NCBI GenBank assembly: GCA_026874595.1
Contig: CM049322.1
Location: 55,278,386 to 55,342,385 of the forward strand
Direction: 5' to 3'
Source: Sipunculus nudus
Taxonomy: Eukaryota; Annelida; Sipuncula; Golfingiida; Sipunculidae
DNA length: 64,000 bases
A program made the translations under genes and the position numbers. The notes beneath the pieces are model-generated. The model saw nothing but the letters and a program-made list of their open reading frames with translations. It was not told the DNA's origin and ran no database searches. Below are positions 11,450 to 23,699 of the stretch, one piece after another. The stretch's first letter is position 1, and the number at the start of each line of letters is the position of its first letter.

Positions 11450-13330
11450 CATAATTTGTTTTTCCGACTGGTGTACCGGAGAAAGCAAATGGTTTAAGAA
11501 CGAATATTAATACTTTTAGGAGAATAAACCGTATTTCAAGTTTATTTAGAACACTTTTAATGTTAAAATGCCCTATATTTTTTTTTAAGTTTGACGCGAA
11601 GGTTCCATTTATGTAATATCACCATAGACCTGGCTGTAAATATCTTATCCATTGATATAAGAGTAATTTAATTTTTACAATTTGTCAAGGAGGTAAAGGA
11701 TTATCGACGGATTGAACTGTAAATTATTTATTATAATGTACAGCTAAAAAGATTTGATAGTACTAGTAATAGTAATATTAATTATTCACGGCTAACATAA
11801 AAAGGTCCTTTATATATATACATGTATATATATATAAAAAAAAACAATAATTTGCTTCTCAACAATCGGCGCTACTTACAGACATATTGTTACATGTGAA
11901 GCTGCAATATAACATGGCTGTTTTTATATGGAGGGCCTCATTCATGAATGTTTTGATTCATCAGAAACATCTTTTTTTGAGTCCACGCAAAAAAAGATAA
12001 CTATATACAGTGTTAAACCAATTCATGGATAGTATGTTTTCCATGAAAAGCCATTGACTGTATCCATGCCTATCTGCCAGTTGTCCAGTGCTTTGTCTAG
12101 TCACCGCCAGATGTCAGCACTATACGATCCATTATACGTAGTATTCCTCAAACGACAACCAGTATTTGCTGATGTGTATTCTATTCCTGGGGCCAATTTC
12201 CAAACAGGCCCTAAATTTCGAGTTTGCTAAGACCACTGTCATTATTAGGTTTGATGTCATTTTTTTGTTAAAGTGATTCATGGAGATCATATTTCAAAAC
12301 ATTACCCCTCTGGAAAAGTGTCCAAAAGGCTTAAAATCGGCAATTTTATAAACTAACCTCTGAACATACATTTTTAAAAATATATGAGTTAATTTCAAGC
12401 ATTCACATTACGAATTTGTTACGTGGAGAAATATTTACCGCTAAATTCAATCAGGGCTACCACTTAACTTATTTGTAACTTATTTATTTCGAAACTTTAA
12501 TTCAAATTTTTATCCATCATATTTTATTTTTTTTTTAAATTGAATATAGAAAGGCATGTAATTTTAAAAACTTTCTATTATTTGGGATATAAAGAGACAA
12601 GATAAGTCCTGATCATCAATTTGATGAGCCAAATGGAAGAAAATGTTATTTTTTGTTATTCATCGTATTTCAAGCCTGAAATTTTACAATTTTAAACTTT
12701 TTAAAGTAATTAAATAGGTGATTATTTGTTTATATTAAGGGTATACTCTTAATATACATCTCCTGCAGGCAAGTAAAACTTTGATGTATACATTCCATAT
12801 GAACGGCATGGGGCAATTTGTTTGTGTTTTCTTAAATCGACTGAAATGAAGTTACAAATGAGTTTTTACGTTTAATCTGAATTTTAAAAGGAATATAAAT
12901 AAAAACATAAATATGAATATCAAAATGCATATATTTTTTAAATGTTACTATTGTTTTGGATATAAATAGGCAATTTTAGGGCTAATCATGAATTTGATCG
13001 AATAATTTAGTCAATTCAGTCCCGTGTCTCGTTTTAAATTTAAAATTCACTATTATAATCCACTAATTATGGTGGGTCTACTCCACTGATAAGGCATGGA
13101 TATTTCATTTTTTATATTTCTAAATTTGATTAAAATCTAGTTTAATTTAAAAATTTTGCTTAAACCCTGAAAATTGGTATGGATATTTACAGTTGTCATG
13201 ACATTTTGTATAAGAATTGTATTTTTATGAGGTAAGTATTAAACATATATTTCTGGACAATAACATTTCCCGTTTATAGTAAAAAATATAGTGCATTTAA
13301 GCTGCTCATAACTTAAATTAAAAACTTTGA
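11450..13330. other. AT-rich non-coding stretch
   Basis: No gene recognised. There are short AT runs near 11,810 and an imperfect 24-base palindrome at 12,732-12,755. Confidence 0.45.
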
Positions 13331-13334
<4 letters not shown>

Positions 13335-13387
<53 letters not shown>

Positions 13388-13390
13388 TAT
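13335..13390. repeat. (AT)n microsatellite
   Basis: AT repeat with one interruption near its right end. Confidence 0.9.
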
Positions 13391-14258
13391 TAGCTTCATT
13401 ACTAAAGCCGGCAGCAAAGCAATACGTTTCCACACAAACGGACGGACAAGTTTTACTTTCATATTGAGAAAAATAATAATACAAACTTAATATAAAAAAT
13501 CAAACATAAAATCTGATGAAAAGAAACCAATGAAATAGTGGCATAACATTTCGGATCTATAACTTACAACATAGTCCATTTGAACTTAAAATATAGACTC
13601 TTTGGATGTACATGTTTTTTTTAAAACCGCAAGGACAGCAAGGGCATTTTGATTTATTTAAATATAAATACATAATTTATTTCTCTGGTTTTAGTTTTCA
13701 TCCTTTCAATGAAATTCTAGTTAAATGTCGAGCTAAAGTTAAACCGTTACATCATTTTAATCTCCAAATTGTTCTTGAAATGTAATAAATATGTATATAT
13801 TTAATGTATATGTTAACATTTTGTGTTAAGTTTGAATTATGTCCAAGAGAACAGCATAAATTTCCAATCTATAAATAAAAGCGTAGATAAGCATTTAGAA
13901 AAGAACCTTATTTTTGACAAATTTCAGGCCATAGGCTTTATGTGAAAGAAACTGCCGAACCGAGAGGAGAGCAAGGATTATATTTACGTTTAGCTTAAAA
14001 CCATTAAATTCTAATTTTAAATTATCAAACGTTTTCTTGATTTTATTGTAATTTGTGCAAAAGCCTTTAGCCATGGTACCCAGGTGACCTGATACCTAAT
14101 TTTATTTTATTTATTTACAGTTGGGATCTTAAGTTCCGCAAACTTCAGAGTAAGAAATTCACTGACTGGATAGCAGGATATAAAATCTATTTTTTTTATG
14201 ATAAAAGGTTTAGACTAATTGAAGAGGGAGATAATCAGATCATAATAAGGATTAAACC

Positions 14259-14677
14259 GGGTTCTGTGGCTCAGGGGTAGAGCACAAGACACAAAGGCGG
14301 GAGGTCGTGAGTTCAAACCTCAGCCGAGGCAATGAGATTTTCACAGTCGGCCCCTACACTGGGTGAGTGCTCTGGGAAGGCTGTGCCCAATAACTGTGTA
14401 TCACCCACAGTCGAGAGCGTCTTTTGGGGGTTCCTCGGTGTTATGACCCAGCTTGGAGATAATTACGCACCCAGAACACGCAGGTGCGGTAGACACATGG
14501 CCTGGGTGACACCAGGAATAAAAAAATAATCTGATAGGAAGCGAGTGCTACCGCCCTGTCACGAAGTCCCAATCCGAAATGGAACTCTGCAAATGTAAAT
14601 ACTTATTAGATAAGACAGCATAACAAATGGAGCCAAATACCTCCACCAAAGACGATTATAAAAAAAAATAATAATAT
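14259..14677 (+). mobile_element. tRNA-derived SINE, copy 1
   Basis: The head is tRNA-like, with A box tggctcaggggtagagc (14,267-14,283) and B box gagttcaaacc (14,309-14,319). It is followed by a body shared along its length with the second copy at 52,781-53,160. Shared words include ttcctcggtgttatgaccca, ccctgtcacg and acctccacca. It ends in an A-rich tail. The two copies define one RNA-polymerase-III-type SINE family of about 380-420 bp. Confidence 0.85.
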
Positions 14678-15456
14678 GGATTATATGTTATACAACTGGT
14701 AATAAGGGTAATAAGGGGGGGGGGTAATAAATAGTCTTTGTTCGGCGAACCAAAGGATCAGAAATACAGAAGAATTATTAACAAACCAAATAAAAAACAA
14801 AAAAGTCTTATCTCTCATGTATAACCTTGAGGCAAATGCTCTTTATATTTTGGACTCCCTTTCAATTATCTGCCATACATACTTTCCAATCACTATGGGG
14901 GGGGGGGGCAGTATAGCTGGCAGTGTACAAGGATTCACAAAAATACAGTCGCCTACTATCAGCAGTGTATTATCGACAGTTATCGTTTTGCGGATTTCAG
15001 GCATGTATAATTAAAAGATATATGTGAATACCCGAAGACATTAAAGGATCATCATAGGTTCAGTATAACATATATGGTTTGCGATTTTAGAAAATGCGCT
15101 TGTCTAGGGTGCCCCTGTTGAGTAGTTGCGAAAATAGCCAAGGTATATATTATATCAATAAAGAGGTACTCTCTCTTAAATGTCCGGCAAAGTGAAATTG
15201 TCATTAAATTGGAAATACAACAGGATTTCGTTCATCTGCATCTGTCTCAATCAATCTCTATTCATACTGACCAGTACTTTAGAACCATCATGCAAACTTG
15301 ACTTACAAAACTAAAAAAATAATCATGAATGTCATGAAATTTCTGACAATACCATGCAAGGCTCAAAATGATACAGAAAAGGAGAGCAAAACTAATTTGA
15401 TAACAAGAGACTTAACCATTAGAGAGAATTTGTTTTAATAGCGGCACTTTGGGAGA

Positions 15457-15535
15457 ATTCTTCAGTGTTATACTGCTCTGGCCTAGTCTGTAGGCCAAAG
15501 AGCACTTTACAACGGAGGGTAACTCTACCTTATAT
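15457..15535 (+). repeat. Dispersed repeat, copy 2
   Basis: Second copy of the repeat at 9,964-10,041. Here the shared sequence runs straight into a (TG)n tract with no DNA transposon, so it serves as an empty-site relative of the 10-kb locus. Confidence 0.75.
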
Positions 15536-15586
15536 ATGTGTGTGTGTGTGTGTGTGTGTTAGTGTGTGTGTGTGTGTGTGTGTGTA
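15536..15586. repeat. (TG)n microsatellite
   Basis: About 24 TG units with one interruption. Adjoins the dispersed repeat. Confidence 0.95.
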
Positions 15587-16110
15587 TGGCTGTTTATTTG
15601 AGGGGGTTCGTAAGGGCACCGTTCAAAGCGATTTTTTTTCCTTTTATCTATTCAGATCATGGTAGGTTCATGGCAGTTAATAAAATAAACTTATCAATAT
15701 TCATTGATTCGTGGCAATCCATGTACGACTGGTGACCAACGCATTAGGGAAGTTGACAAAAGCCGGGACACGTCAAGCATTGACCAAAATATTAAATGGT
15801 CATTTCTAGGAATTGAAAGCCCTCTTTGGTCTCTACCCGACTTCAGGCTATAGAAAAGTTGTTAATATAGAAAGAGAAGCAATATACGGATTTCATAAGT
15901 AAGGTATTGTTCATGTGTGGTCTATACTGATACTCTTAAACACTGGGCTGACCACAGACCGATAATAAGATATACATTAACCACTCTACCGTCCGTGACA
16001 ATGAAGATAACGGTAAATTGATTGGATTTATGTTAACGTTTTGTATCAGTGTAGAACAAAACAGCCGTCCTGGGTAACGCATAATATACAAACTGTAAGC
16101 ACATCCCGCA

Positions 16111-16228
16111 GGTTGTTGATTTCTTGCAGCACATTGCAGCTGGTTGTTGATTTCCTGCAGCACATCCTAACAGCGGTTTGCTGATTTTCTGCAGTACTTT
16201 TCCTGGTTCTTGATGAATTCCTGCTGGC
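16111..16228. repeat. 31-32 bp tandem repeat
   Basis: Four imperfect units begin ggttgttgat, ggttgttgat, ggtttgctga and ggttcttgat at 16,111, 16,142, 16,174 and 16,205. Confidence 0.75.
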
Positions 16229-16563
16229 GTGCTTGAAATGAGAAACATGTTAAATTTGGTTGTTTTTTTCATTTTACCGGTAGCAAGTGAGTTCAGTTCA
16301 TCATAAACCGAGATAACAAAGTTATTTATGTTATGATATACTGTATATGTCAATAAATGTCTGAGTGTATGTTGCACATCTCAGTCGAGATTTTTTATTT
16401 TAGATTAACTTTAGATTAACGATGAATTAACCCGATTAATTTTTTTGTTGATATTTTCTATATTAATTTCTGTAACAGAGATAAAGATAGATGAGAAATC
16501 CTTATATAATTATCCTGTTTTGTAAATAAATTTGCATGGGTTTAAATGTAATCATGAATGTAT

Positions 16564-16963
16564 TGGGCTGTCCAACTAAGTTGACTCTACTGGCGAAGTC
16601 GTCTGAAGTTGCCAAAAGACGCGTGGCCTCTTACCTGTCGCCGCTGGGTTTTCAACATGTTAAAAATTCTTAGACGACAGCCTTTTTTTACGCCATTGAG
16701 CGTTTCCTATTAGCGTAGGTGCTGTCGTAGGCTGTCGCCAGGTGAAGTGGATTGTCGTAGGTCCTGTCGTGGGCTGGTGTACTTGATACAGGGCCCATTC
16801 TTGTCCGCCGGCTACTCACATAGCACAGGGTAGAGACTCCTCGTCAACCTATTTTAGCTGGTCGTAGACTATTGTCGTAGCGGAGGTCCTGTCGCCTGTT
16901 TTTCGGCGAACATGAGGCCACAGCCTGTAGTCACCTGTAGAGTCGCCTTAGTGGGACAGCCCC
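16564..16963. mobile_element. 400-bp MITE, possibly Harbinger-like
   Basis: Terminal inverted repeats of about 25 bases: the left end reads gggctgtccaactaag and the right end is the reverse complement of gggctgtcccactaag. Flanks allow a 3-base duplication (att). The interior repeats gtcgtagg-type words and has no transposase frame. The GGG start and 3-base duplication fit PIF/Harbinger, but the superfamily is inferred from the ends only. Confidence 0.65.
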
Positions 16964-17427
16964 ATTACAATCCGGAAATTGAACCTCAACCAACAACTCT
17001 GGGGCTAAAATGAAAGTTATCATGAAATAACACGTTCGTGAAAATGATGCCTACACCGGTGGACAGTCAGTTAAACAATATACTTTATATCCTCGTTTGT
17101 ACTCTGTGCCAGTCAACCATTTCTGTAAAGAGCCAGAGGTTTAAATATTAATGATAGATATTATAAATAACATCAGGTATGTTATATTATCTGCAGAGAC
17201 AAGAAGAATTTGAACTTGTTTGATATTTTCTGGGGTGCTTGTCAAATTGATACGATTATTCACGCATATTTAATATATTTGAAATACTTATCATGGATAT
17301 ATAATAGGTAAAAGTATGGAAACATCGCGAACATGGTAAAATCGCGAATCTTTGGAAATGTGAAAATTGCGAGAATTTAATACAAAACAATATTAACTTT
17401 CCTTTACGTTTGATATGTTTCGCCAAG

Positions 17428-17688
17428 TTTGTAGCACAAACACCGACTGGCAGATTTACGACCGTGTACAGCACACCTCCGCGACAGCGACGGTTTCTGT
17501 TGAACCTCCCCTTACCAGTTGTTCAGCCTCTGCCCGGAGAACCCGGTGGCAGTGTCTTTCAATGTGTACTCGCGTCCTGCCCTGTGGCGGGGTGGCTTTC
17601 AATAATGACGGGTTCTGTCTCCTCGTGATCCCAGGGCCTGTGTCCTTGAAGACAGATGTGAACACCACGTTGTACATTAGGAAAAAAA
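17428..17688 (+). CDS. PAN/apple-like domain exon of lectin gene
   Basis: The open exon encodes about 87 residues with the spacing and composition of a PAN/apple-like domain. It reads C..C in CLSMCTRV, then LPCGGVAFNNDGFC, and ends with a segment close to TTLYIRK. The donor at 17,689 (gtatgc) leaves phase 1, matching the phase-1 start of the C-type lectin exon at 19,509. I therefore read them as one gene with a 1.8-kb intron holding a LINE fragment. The 5' edge is uncertain: an acceptor at 17,426-17,427 gives a symmetric phase-1 exon, another lies seven bases later, and an in-frame ATG is at 17,415. PAN domains bind proteins or carbohydrates, and PAN plus lectin modules are typical of secreted recognition proteins. 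The signal-peptide exon was not found with confidence. Confidence 0.6.
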
Positions 17689-17719
17689 GTATGCTATCAT
17701 TCCACAAATATATGCTTTT

Positions 17720-17752
<33 letters not shown>

Positions 17753-17819
17753 ATATTTGTGTGTGTGTGCATTCATGTGTTTGAGTGATGATTCTATATA
17801 TTCAACTATTTCTGCATTG

Positions 17820-18751
17820 TGCAGTTTTGTGTTTATTGGACTATTTATGTATCTCTGAACGATATTAATTACAAAGAGATCCTAAGTAAAATAAAAACAA
17901 CTGTTAATAGATGGTCCACGAAGACCATGTCTGTGTCTGGAAAGATCGCTATCATAAAAGCTCATATTCCGTCATTATTAACCTATGCCCTTCAAGTTTT
18001 ACCTAATCCATCAGCAGTATATATTAAAGAAATTGAATCATTACTTTACAGATTTATTTGAGGCAAACAAGACAGAATTAAGAGAACAACGCTAGTCGCT
18101 CCAATAGAAAGAGGAGGGCTTGGTATGATACATATAAAATCAAAAATGGAAGCTATAAAAATTAATTGGGTTAAAAAATTTTTATCAGGACACATAGGAG
18201 AAGGATGGAGAAATATAGTAAACCAGCAGTTCAAGGGAATAGGTCAGTTAATATTTAAATGTAATTTAGAAAGCACAGACACAAAATACTTTAACAAATC
18301 ATGTCACCCTTTTTTGGAAAGAAGTGTTAAATATATGGTACAAGTATAACTTTGATAAAGTAAATATGCGTCATGATATTTTATCACAGATATTATTCTT
18401 CAACTCTTATATTTAAATAGATAGAGATATAGTATATGATAAACTTTTATATAATGCTGGTATAACAAAGATCAGTGATATTATTAAAACAAATAATGAT
18501 AAATACGTATTAATACTTTATGATGAATTAGTAAATAAAACTAAAGCTAAAATAAGAAAATGCAGTATATGAATTTAGTAGATGCAATTCCCACTATTTG
18601 GAAAAAATAAATAAAAATATGTGAACTAGTACTATATTATGTAAAACAAAATTAGATAAAGTAATGGAAATAAAGAAAGTTACATATAATATATGTAATG
18701 AACTTCTACTCAATTGCTCCACACTTGATCTATTACTTATATTATTCAAAA

Positions 18752-18807
<56 letters not shown>

Positions 18808-18955
18808 AATGTTAAGACATATTGCCATACCTTGACAGTTTACAGGCTTATATAAGGCAGATATATAATATTGAGAAAAACATAGCTAAACGAACTGGTA
18901 ATATTGCTGTTCACCATAATAAATGGAAACCATTAATAAATTACTTAGAATAGTT
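17820..18955 (+). pseudogene. L1-like LINE reverse transcriptase, C-terminal fragment
   Basis: Broken frames read like the region after the RT catalytic core of L1/Tx1-type ORF2. Key segments are KEILSKIKTTVNRWSTK, SVSGKIAIIKAHIPSLL, ERGGLGMIHIKSKMEA and INWVKKFL. A final piece near 18,870-18,945 reads IEKNIAKRTGNIAVHHNKW. There is an in-frame stop at 18,059, a frameshift in a T run at about 18,310, further stops, and an (AT)n insertion at 18,757-18,804. The fragment lies in the intron between the PAN-like and lectin exons, in the same orientation. The 5' part and catalytic motifs are absent. Confidence 0.75.
18757..18804. repeat. (AT)n microsatellite inside the LINE fragment
   Basis: AT dinucleotide run interrupting the decayed LINE coding sequence. 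Confidence 0.9.
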
Positions 18956-19429
18956 TTTTTTAATCATTAACTCTATAAATATTCGACTAAACAGTGATTA
19001 TACATTCTTGACCCTTTGATTAACTGTACAAAGTTCATAATGGTTCTGTATTTCTATGTTTGTATGTGAGTAATTTTTGTTGATGCGATGTCCAGTGAAT
19101 GTATATGTAGTAGCCGTAGTTTGCTTTATATGTTTGCTATTCATTGTATGTGTATTTTGTATGTTTATACTAATAAAAAAAATGTATATCTGCCACAGCT
19201 TTATGACGCTATCTTTAACGTTAGGCAGTTTATTACATTAAAATATAGACAAATTAGAAGCAGGAACAAACTAGAACCAAGATATGTTTACCTTTTTGAC
19301 GACCTTAGAATATTTCCGTTGAAAAAAATATAATTTTCTCAACTATAGAAACTGCCTTTGTTCTTAATATCGAAGTTTCACTCTATATATATTATATATA
19401 TTCATTTTATAAATATTATATATTATATT

Positions 19430-19431
<2 letters not shown>

Positions 19432-19497
<66 letters not shown>
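19432..19497. repeat. (AT)n microsatellite next to splice acceptor
   Basis: About 33 AT units ending 11 bases before the acceptor AG (19,507-19,508) of the lectin exon. It occupies the region where the branch point would normally lie. Confidence 0.95.
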
Positions 19498-19500
<3 letters not shown>

Positions 19501-19508
19501 ATTTTCAG

Positions 19509-20482
19509 GGGCTAACGATGACGGCTTCTCCTACATGTATCTGGACCAGAACACTAACGACATCTCGAGGTATCGTTTCGACTTGGTTGACCGAAATCGT
19601 GATGAGGCACACATATATTGCCAAATGCTGGGGGCTCATCTTGTAAGCATAGAAACAGAAGATGAGCAAAACTTCCTAAAGTCTGTCATAATGGCAGATG
19701 AAAAACTCCGCCCACAAAGTAAGATATTAACATGAAAGCATATGGTGCCACGTGAGGGTTTTTTTTAACGGAATTTAACAAAAAAATTTAGTGGATGCAA
19801 GGATAAAAATTACCGAACAAAATTTTGCAATATCCATGCGGTCATATAAGTCTTTGTCAATTGACAGTAGTGAAGCTAGATCGGTAGTACGTTTGAAGGA
19901 ACACGGTAGGTCAAGAGAAAAGTTATTATGAAAGGGGAGGGGGGAGGGGGATGACCAATATGAGTTTGGGAAGCCAAATTTCGAAATGATTTTATTATTG
20001 TCGTTTTTTCTATTTCGTTGGACTCGAATTCTGCTTTTGACGATGACATAAAGGGGATGATTCATATATATTTTGCCTCTAAATAGTGAAATCAGAATAA
20101 TAAATTTTACTCATAATTGAAGAAGTTATGTGTTAATTAAACGTGACTTCCTTAAAAATGAACACCATAGTCACATCACACTAAATAAAAAAAATCTTAT
20201 GTTGATCTTTATATATTTTTTTACAGATAAGTTACAGGATCGCTGGTTCGGATACTTTTCTTCCGGGGTTTACAATGATACCGATCAAGCTTGGATCTGG
20301 TCAGCGACAGGACAGAGATTTACTTACGAGAATTTCTGGGGAACCTTCCGATCAGACCAAGACTACATGGTCCTGATGATGAACGATTTCAAATGGGACG
20401 ATATTGGACCCTTTTACAGACACTTTTCGATATGTGAGAAACGCAGACCATTAATGTATTATCTGGACCAACTGTACACCTA
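19509..20482 (+). CDS. C-type lectin-like domain exons (secreted lectin)
   Basis: Two exons, 19,509-19,718 and 20,227-20,482, have canonical ag/gt borders and matching phase 1. They encode one C-type lectin-like domain ending in TAG. Recognisable landmarks are EAHIYCQMLGAHLVSIETE (helix 2 and the LVSI core), DRWFGYF, WIWSATGQRFTYENFW (WxW..G....Y.NW), FKWDD and the final FSICEKR. Departures from a canonical domain: the inner cysteine pair is missing (Y at DYMV, P/F at GPFYR), so only the outer disulfide (IYC to SIC) can form. No EPN or QPD calcium/sugar triplet is visible and the long loop is short. Calcium-dependent sugar binding is therefore unlikely; a protein-binding or divergent recognition role is inferred. 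Upstream phase fits the PAN-like exon. No clear polyadenylation signal was seen nearby. Confidence 0.85.
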
Positions 20483-20499
20483 GGATCAAGTTCAAATAT

Positions 20500-21420
20500 C
20501 AAAGTTATCAAGATCAGTTTCAAGGCCAAGGGAGACAAGGAGCAAGGCTAATGACCACCATTTTCTGTATTTTTCTTCTTAACTTGTTTTTTCATTAACC
20601 TAAAAAACAGCCTTGAGCGCTTACCATTTACACCTTTAGGAACTGTCAATTTGAAGGAGAAGTAAAATGAAAATTATTTTTTCTGTCTGCAGAGACTCAC
20701 TTCAAAGTCCAGAAAATGTTAACGCATAAACACGCTCAAGGATTTTCTTTTGCTGATTGACAGAAAATCATTGCTTGTTTTTTTTATATTTTGAAAGCCA
20801 AGACTAATCTTTCGAAAAGACCAATGGGCTGCTATTTATCTCTATTGCAGTCTTTTTTTTTAAAAATGAGATAGAATTTATTTATCTGAATTGATTTGCA
20901 AATTTTAGTTTGTTAGAAAGTATGTGTTGATTGTTTTAGAATGGTACATGTTATAATTGATGTACAAGCACCACTGCGACTTATATCCAGGAACTGTGAA
21001 ATATTACATTTTAGTATCACTTGGATTAAATGATATATCTCACTTCTGGCTGTGTTTGACTGATTGTTTATTTTTAGAACGTGAGGCAGAGAAGAGTTAA
21101 CAATTTGTGTTTCTGTGTTTTTAAGTTGCGTTCTCTTGCGTCCTTTTTTAATACCTTTATTGAAAATTATATATAACACAATATTAAATATTAAAAAATA
21201 ATCAGAAACATGCATAAACTTTACAAACATTAAAAGATACATACATGTTATATTCAGTAAAACATTGAACATAAAACAACAATTACTGAATCTGTAAGCA
21301 TAACAGAAAACAAACAGATATTATTTCATTATACGAATAGTACAGTACTATCACATTAAAGGCTTTAATTTGCCCCTCTTTTTAAGATGCTTATCTTATT
21401 TATTTTTATGTTATGTCACT
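20500..21420. other. Non-coding flank of the lectin gene
   Basis: Probably 3' UTR and intergenic sequence. No additional exon could be supported. Confidence 0.4.
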
Positions 21421-21426
21421 TTACAT

Positions 21427-21693
21427 TCAATACGTTACAAAATTAAATGTTATTGCTGCATATTTCTGATAATTCATTGCGTTTTTTCGGCATTTAAAAT
21501 TCATATTATTGTATGAAATAAGCAAGTCGTATACCAATACATCCTCTGTTGTCTTAATGACAGCTCCTTTAAACATTTTGTTTTTGTTTTTTTTTCTGGC
21601 ATTTTCATATAGAATTACATATGCCAAATACAAATCCGACAATACACTTAGCAACGTTGCGCACATTCCAAAAAAATATATGAGCTTATGTTC
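21427..21693 (-). CDS. Candidate terminal exon with membrane segment
   Basis: The minus-strand frame opens after a good acceptor (tgcag at 21,694-21,698) in phase 0 and runs 88 codons to a stop. It has a hydrophobic stretch (LIYFFGMCATLLSVLSDLYL) followed by a basic KKNKNK segment, as in a membrane helix with a cytoplasmic tail. It lies downstream, on the same strand and in the same phase, of the exon set at 22.6-23.6 kb, so it could belong to that gene. I do not recognise the family. In sequence this AT-rich, chance open frames of this composition are possible. Confidence 0.3.
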   Translation of the reverse strand, partial: EHKLIYFFGMCATLLSVLSDLYLAYVILYENARKKNKNKMFKGAVIKTTEDVLVYDLLISYNNMNFKCRKNAMNYQKYAAITFNFVTY

Positions 21694-22638
21694 CTGCATT
21701 CAGAGAACAATATGAGCATCTATCTTTTTCAACAATATTCCACTTGTTTAAAAAAATTGTTTCATAGTAAAAAAAATCAGAACTTTCAACTGAAAATCTC
21801 TAGTCTTTGTTTATATTGTGATTTGGATAGGTTTCTCATAAACAAAGTGCCAATCGATATGTCCATACTGGTTGTTGTATTTGGATTTGTGCAGTTCGGC
21901 GACCCCTTTTTTTTCTATAAATTGTTCTGAATTTTCACTTTTACAAGTACCATGGTTTGTAAGGTACACCGATTGACTCTTTTTGTTCTATGATATTTAA
22001 ACGTTTAATCATTCTGTAAGTATAGAATGTAAGACAGCGGTGCAATTCCTGCAGTCCTTCACCTACAATCCGGAGTCCTGCCATTTTATCAGTTCATTAT
22101 TCTTTCTTACAATATCCGTGTTAGGAATAGCATTAGAATTGAAGGATGATTTTTTCCCGTGTTAAAAGGTAATCGGTCCAGAGCGGCTGATTCAACACTG
22201 TAGCTCCATTATTGGGTATCGTGCAAAAAAGACGTTGCATAAACATTTAAACAATCCCAATGAAATGTTGGTAAGTATTTCGGGATTTGTGTATTATCAA
22301 AACTTAAGTTTACTCCTTAATGACCACCAATCGTTCTCTAATTAAAGTCAGGTATAATGTTCCACGGAATATCCGAAGAAATTAATAATACGTTGGCCCA
22401 TATAAATTTCTGACACTTAAAAACGTGTTCAATATAACTTTACCTTAATCCCCAATCTTTATAATCCTTAGTGAGTGACGTTTGTTTTATTTTTGGCTTT
22501 TTACCTCCAAACAAAAACTTTTAATTTATTTTAAACTTTCTGTGGGAAGCATGATCAAAGAGATTGCATAATACAAGGTTACATAATTTTTGGTATAGTA
22601 AGGTTTTCAAAACAATTAAAGAACAAAGATTTACGAAA

Positions 22639-23563
22639 TCATCTCTCTAAACATATAGTGTAGAAAGTTATTATTTTTTCAACTTTTTCAAAAGTGCATT
22701 GCTTATTCATAATACTACTGTAAGTAAAATAAATTCCAAGAATGTTAATTACATTTCTTATCTGATTTAACCAGTTGAATTTGTCTATTTTGCTATCACT
22801 GTTCTCTAAAGGGCCAAGCACAGAAGCATCTAACTTCTCAAAGTCGATGTAATTCTCTGAGTATATCTTGCGGGCCTGTAATTTCTTTGCCTTGTTCTTT
22901 CATAGATTTTCTAAAAAAGATTGTAAAATTCTTCTTTTTTCAAGACCTGTAAAATATATTCATTATGTTAAGTATTATATATTAACCTTCCATATTCATA
23001 TTTGGTACATATACATTAATAAAGAGAAAATACGAACCTTGTAACATGCAGTACTAAATAATAAGGCGGCCATCGGCACTTTTAAATGTTTCTAATGTTG
23101 TAAACTCTAAATCCCTTACAAGTAATGTTAGTGTACCACAACTGTCCCTTGTACCAAAGGAGACGAACGATTTTACATCTCCATTGTTTACTCCATTATT
23201 TTTTTTCATTTCCGGTGTACAGTGTTTTTCCTGTAAGAAATAGTCCGACGTATACCCCATGTGTATTGCCACCAGCCAATAAAACACCTTTCGCCTTTTT
23301 TTGTGATCACGTTATCCTCTCTCATTAAGAGAAACAACTGAAAAGTTAACCAAATTTTTATTCTGAAAACAAATATATCACAGAAATAAATAACTTACTT
23401 CTAACACATAAGCACGAGTTACACGTAATCCCTGTAGGCAACACAAAGTTTGAATGATGCACAAATTACGGGTATGTTCAATATACCACCTGTAGCTCTC
23501 AGTCTTCAATCCATTGATTGAAATAATATTTAAAAAGAAAAATATCCATGTGTGTAATTTCAT
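22639..23563 (-). CDS. Candidate small secreted protein gene, three phase-0 exons
   Basis: Read on the minus strand. Exon 1 (23,563-23,399) starts MKLHTWIFFFLNIISINGLK, a good signal peptide, continues with three cysteines (NLCIIQTLCC) and ends at a consensus donor gtaagt in phase 0. Exon 2 (23,230-23,120) follows a strong acceptor (tttcttacag), encodes 37 residues with two cysteines (EKHCTPEM and TRDSCGT) and ends at gtaagg, also phase 0. Exon 3 begins at 22,875 after attacag in phase 0 (ARKIYSENYIDFEKL). It ends either at a donor at 22,752 or at a stop at 22,639. Three consecutive matching phases with good splice sites argue for a gene, but no domain was recognised and expression is unknown. 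It may also be a relic. Confidence 0.38.
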
Positions 23564-23699
23564 GTTTAGGATAGCTTTTTCCGCAAACAATGGGAGCTTG
23601 AAAACGGCATTCTGTGTTTTCCTTTGCAAAGTATAATCGTCATATTTAAATACTGTGTGCATTACTGATTATATGTGTGTGTGTGTGTGACACATATAG

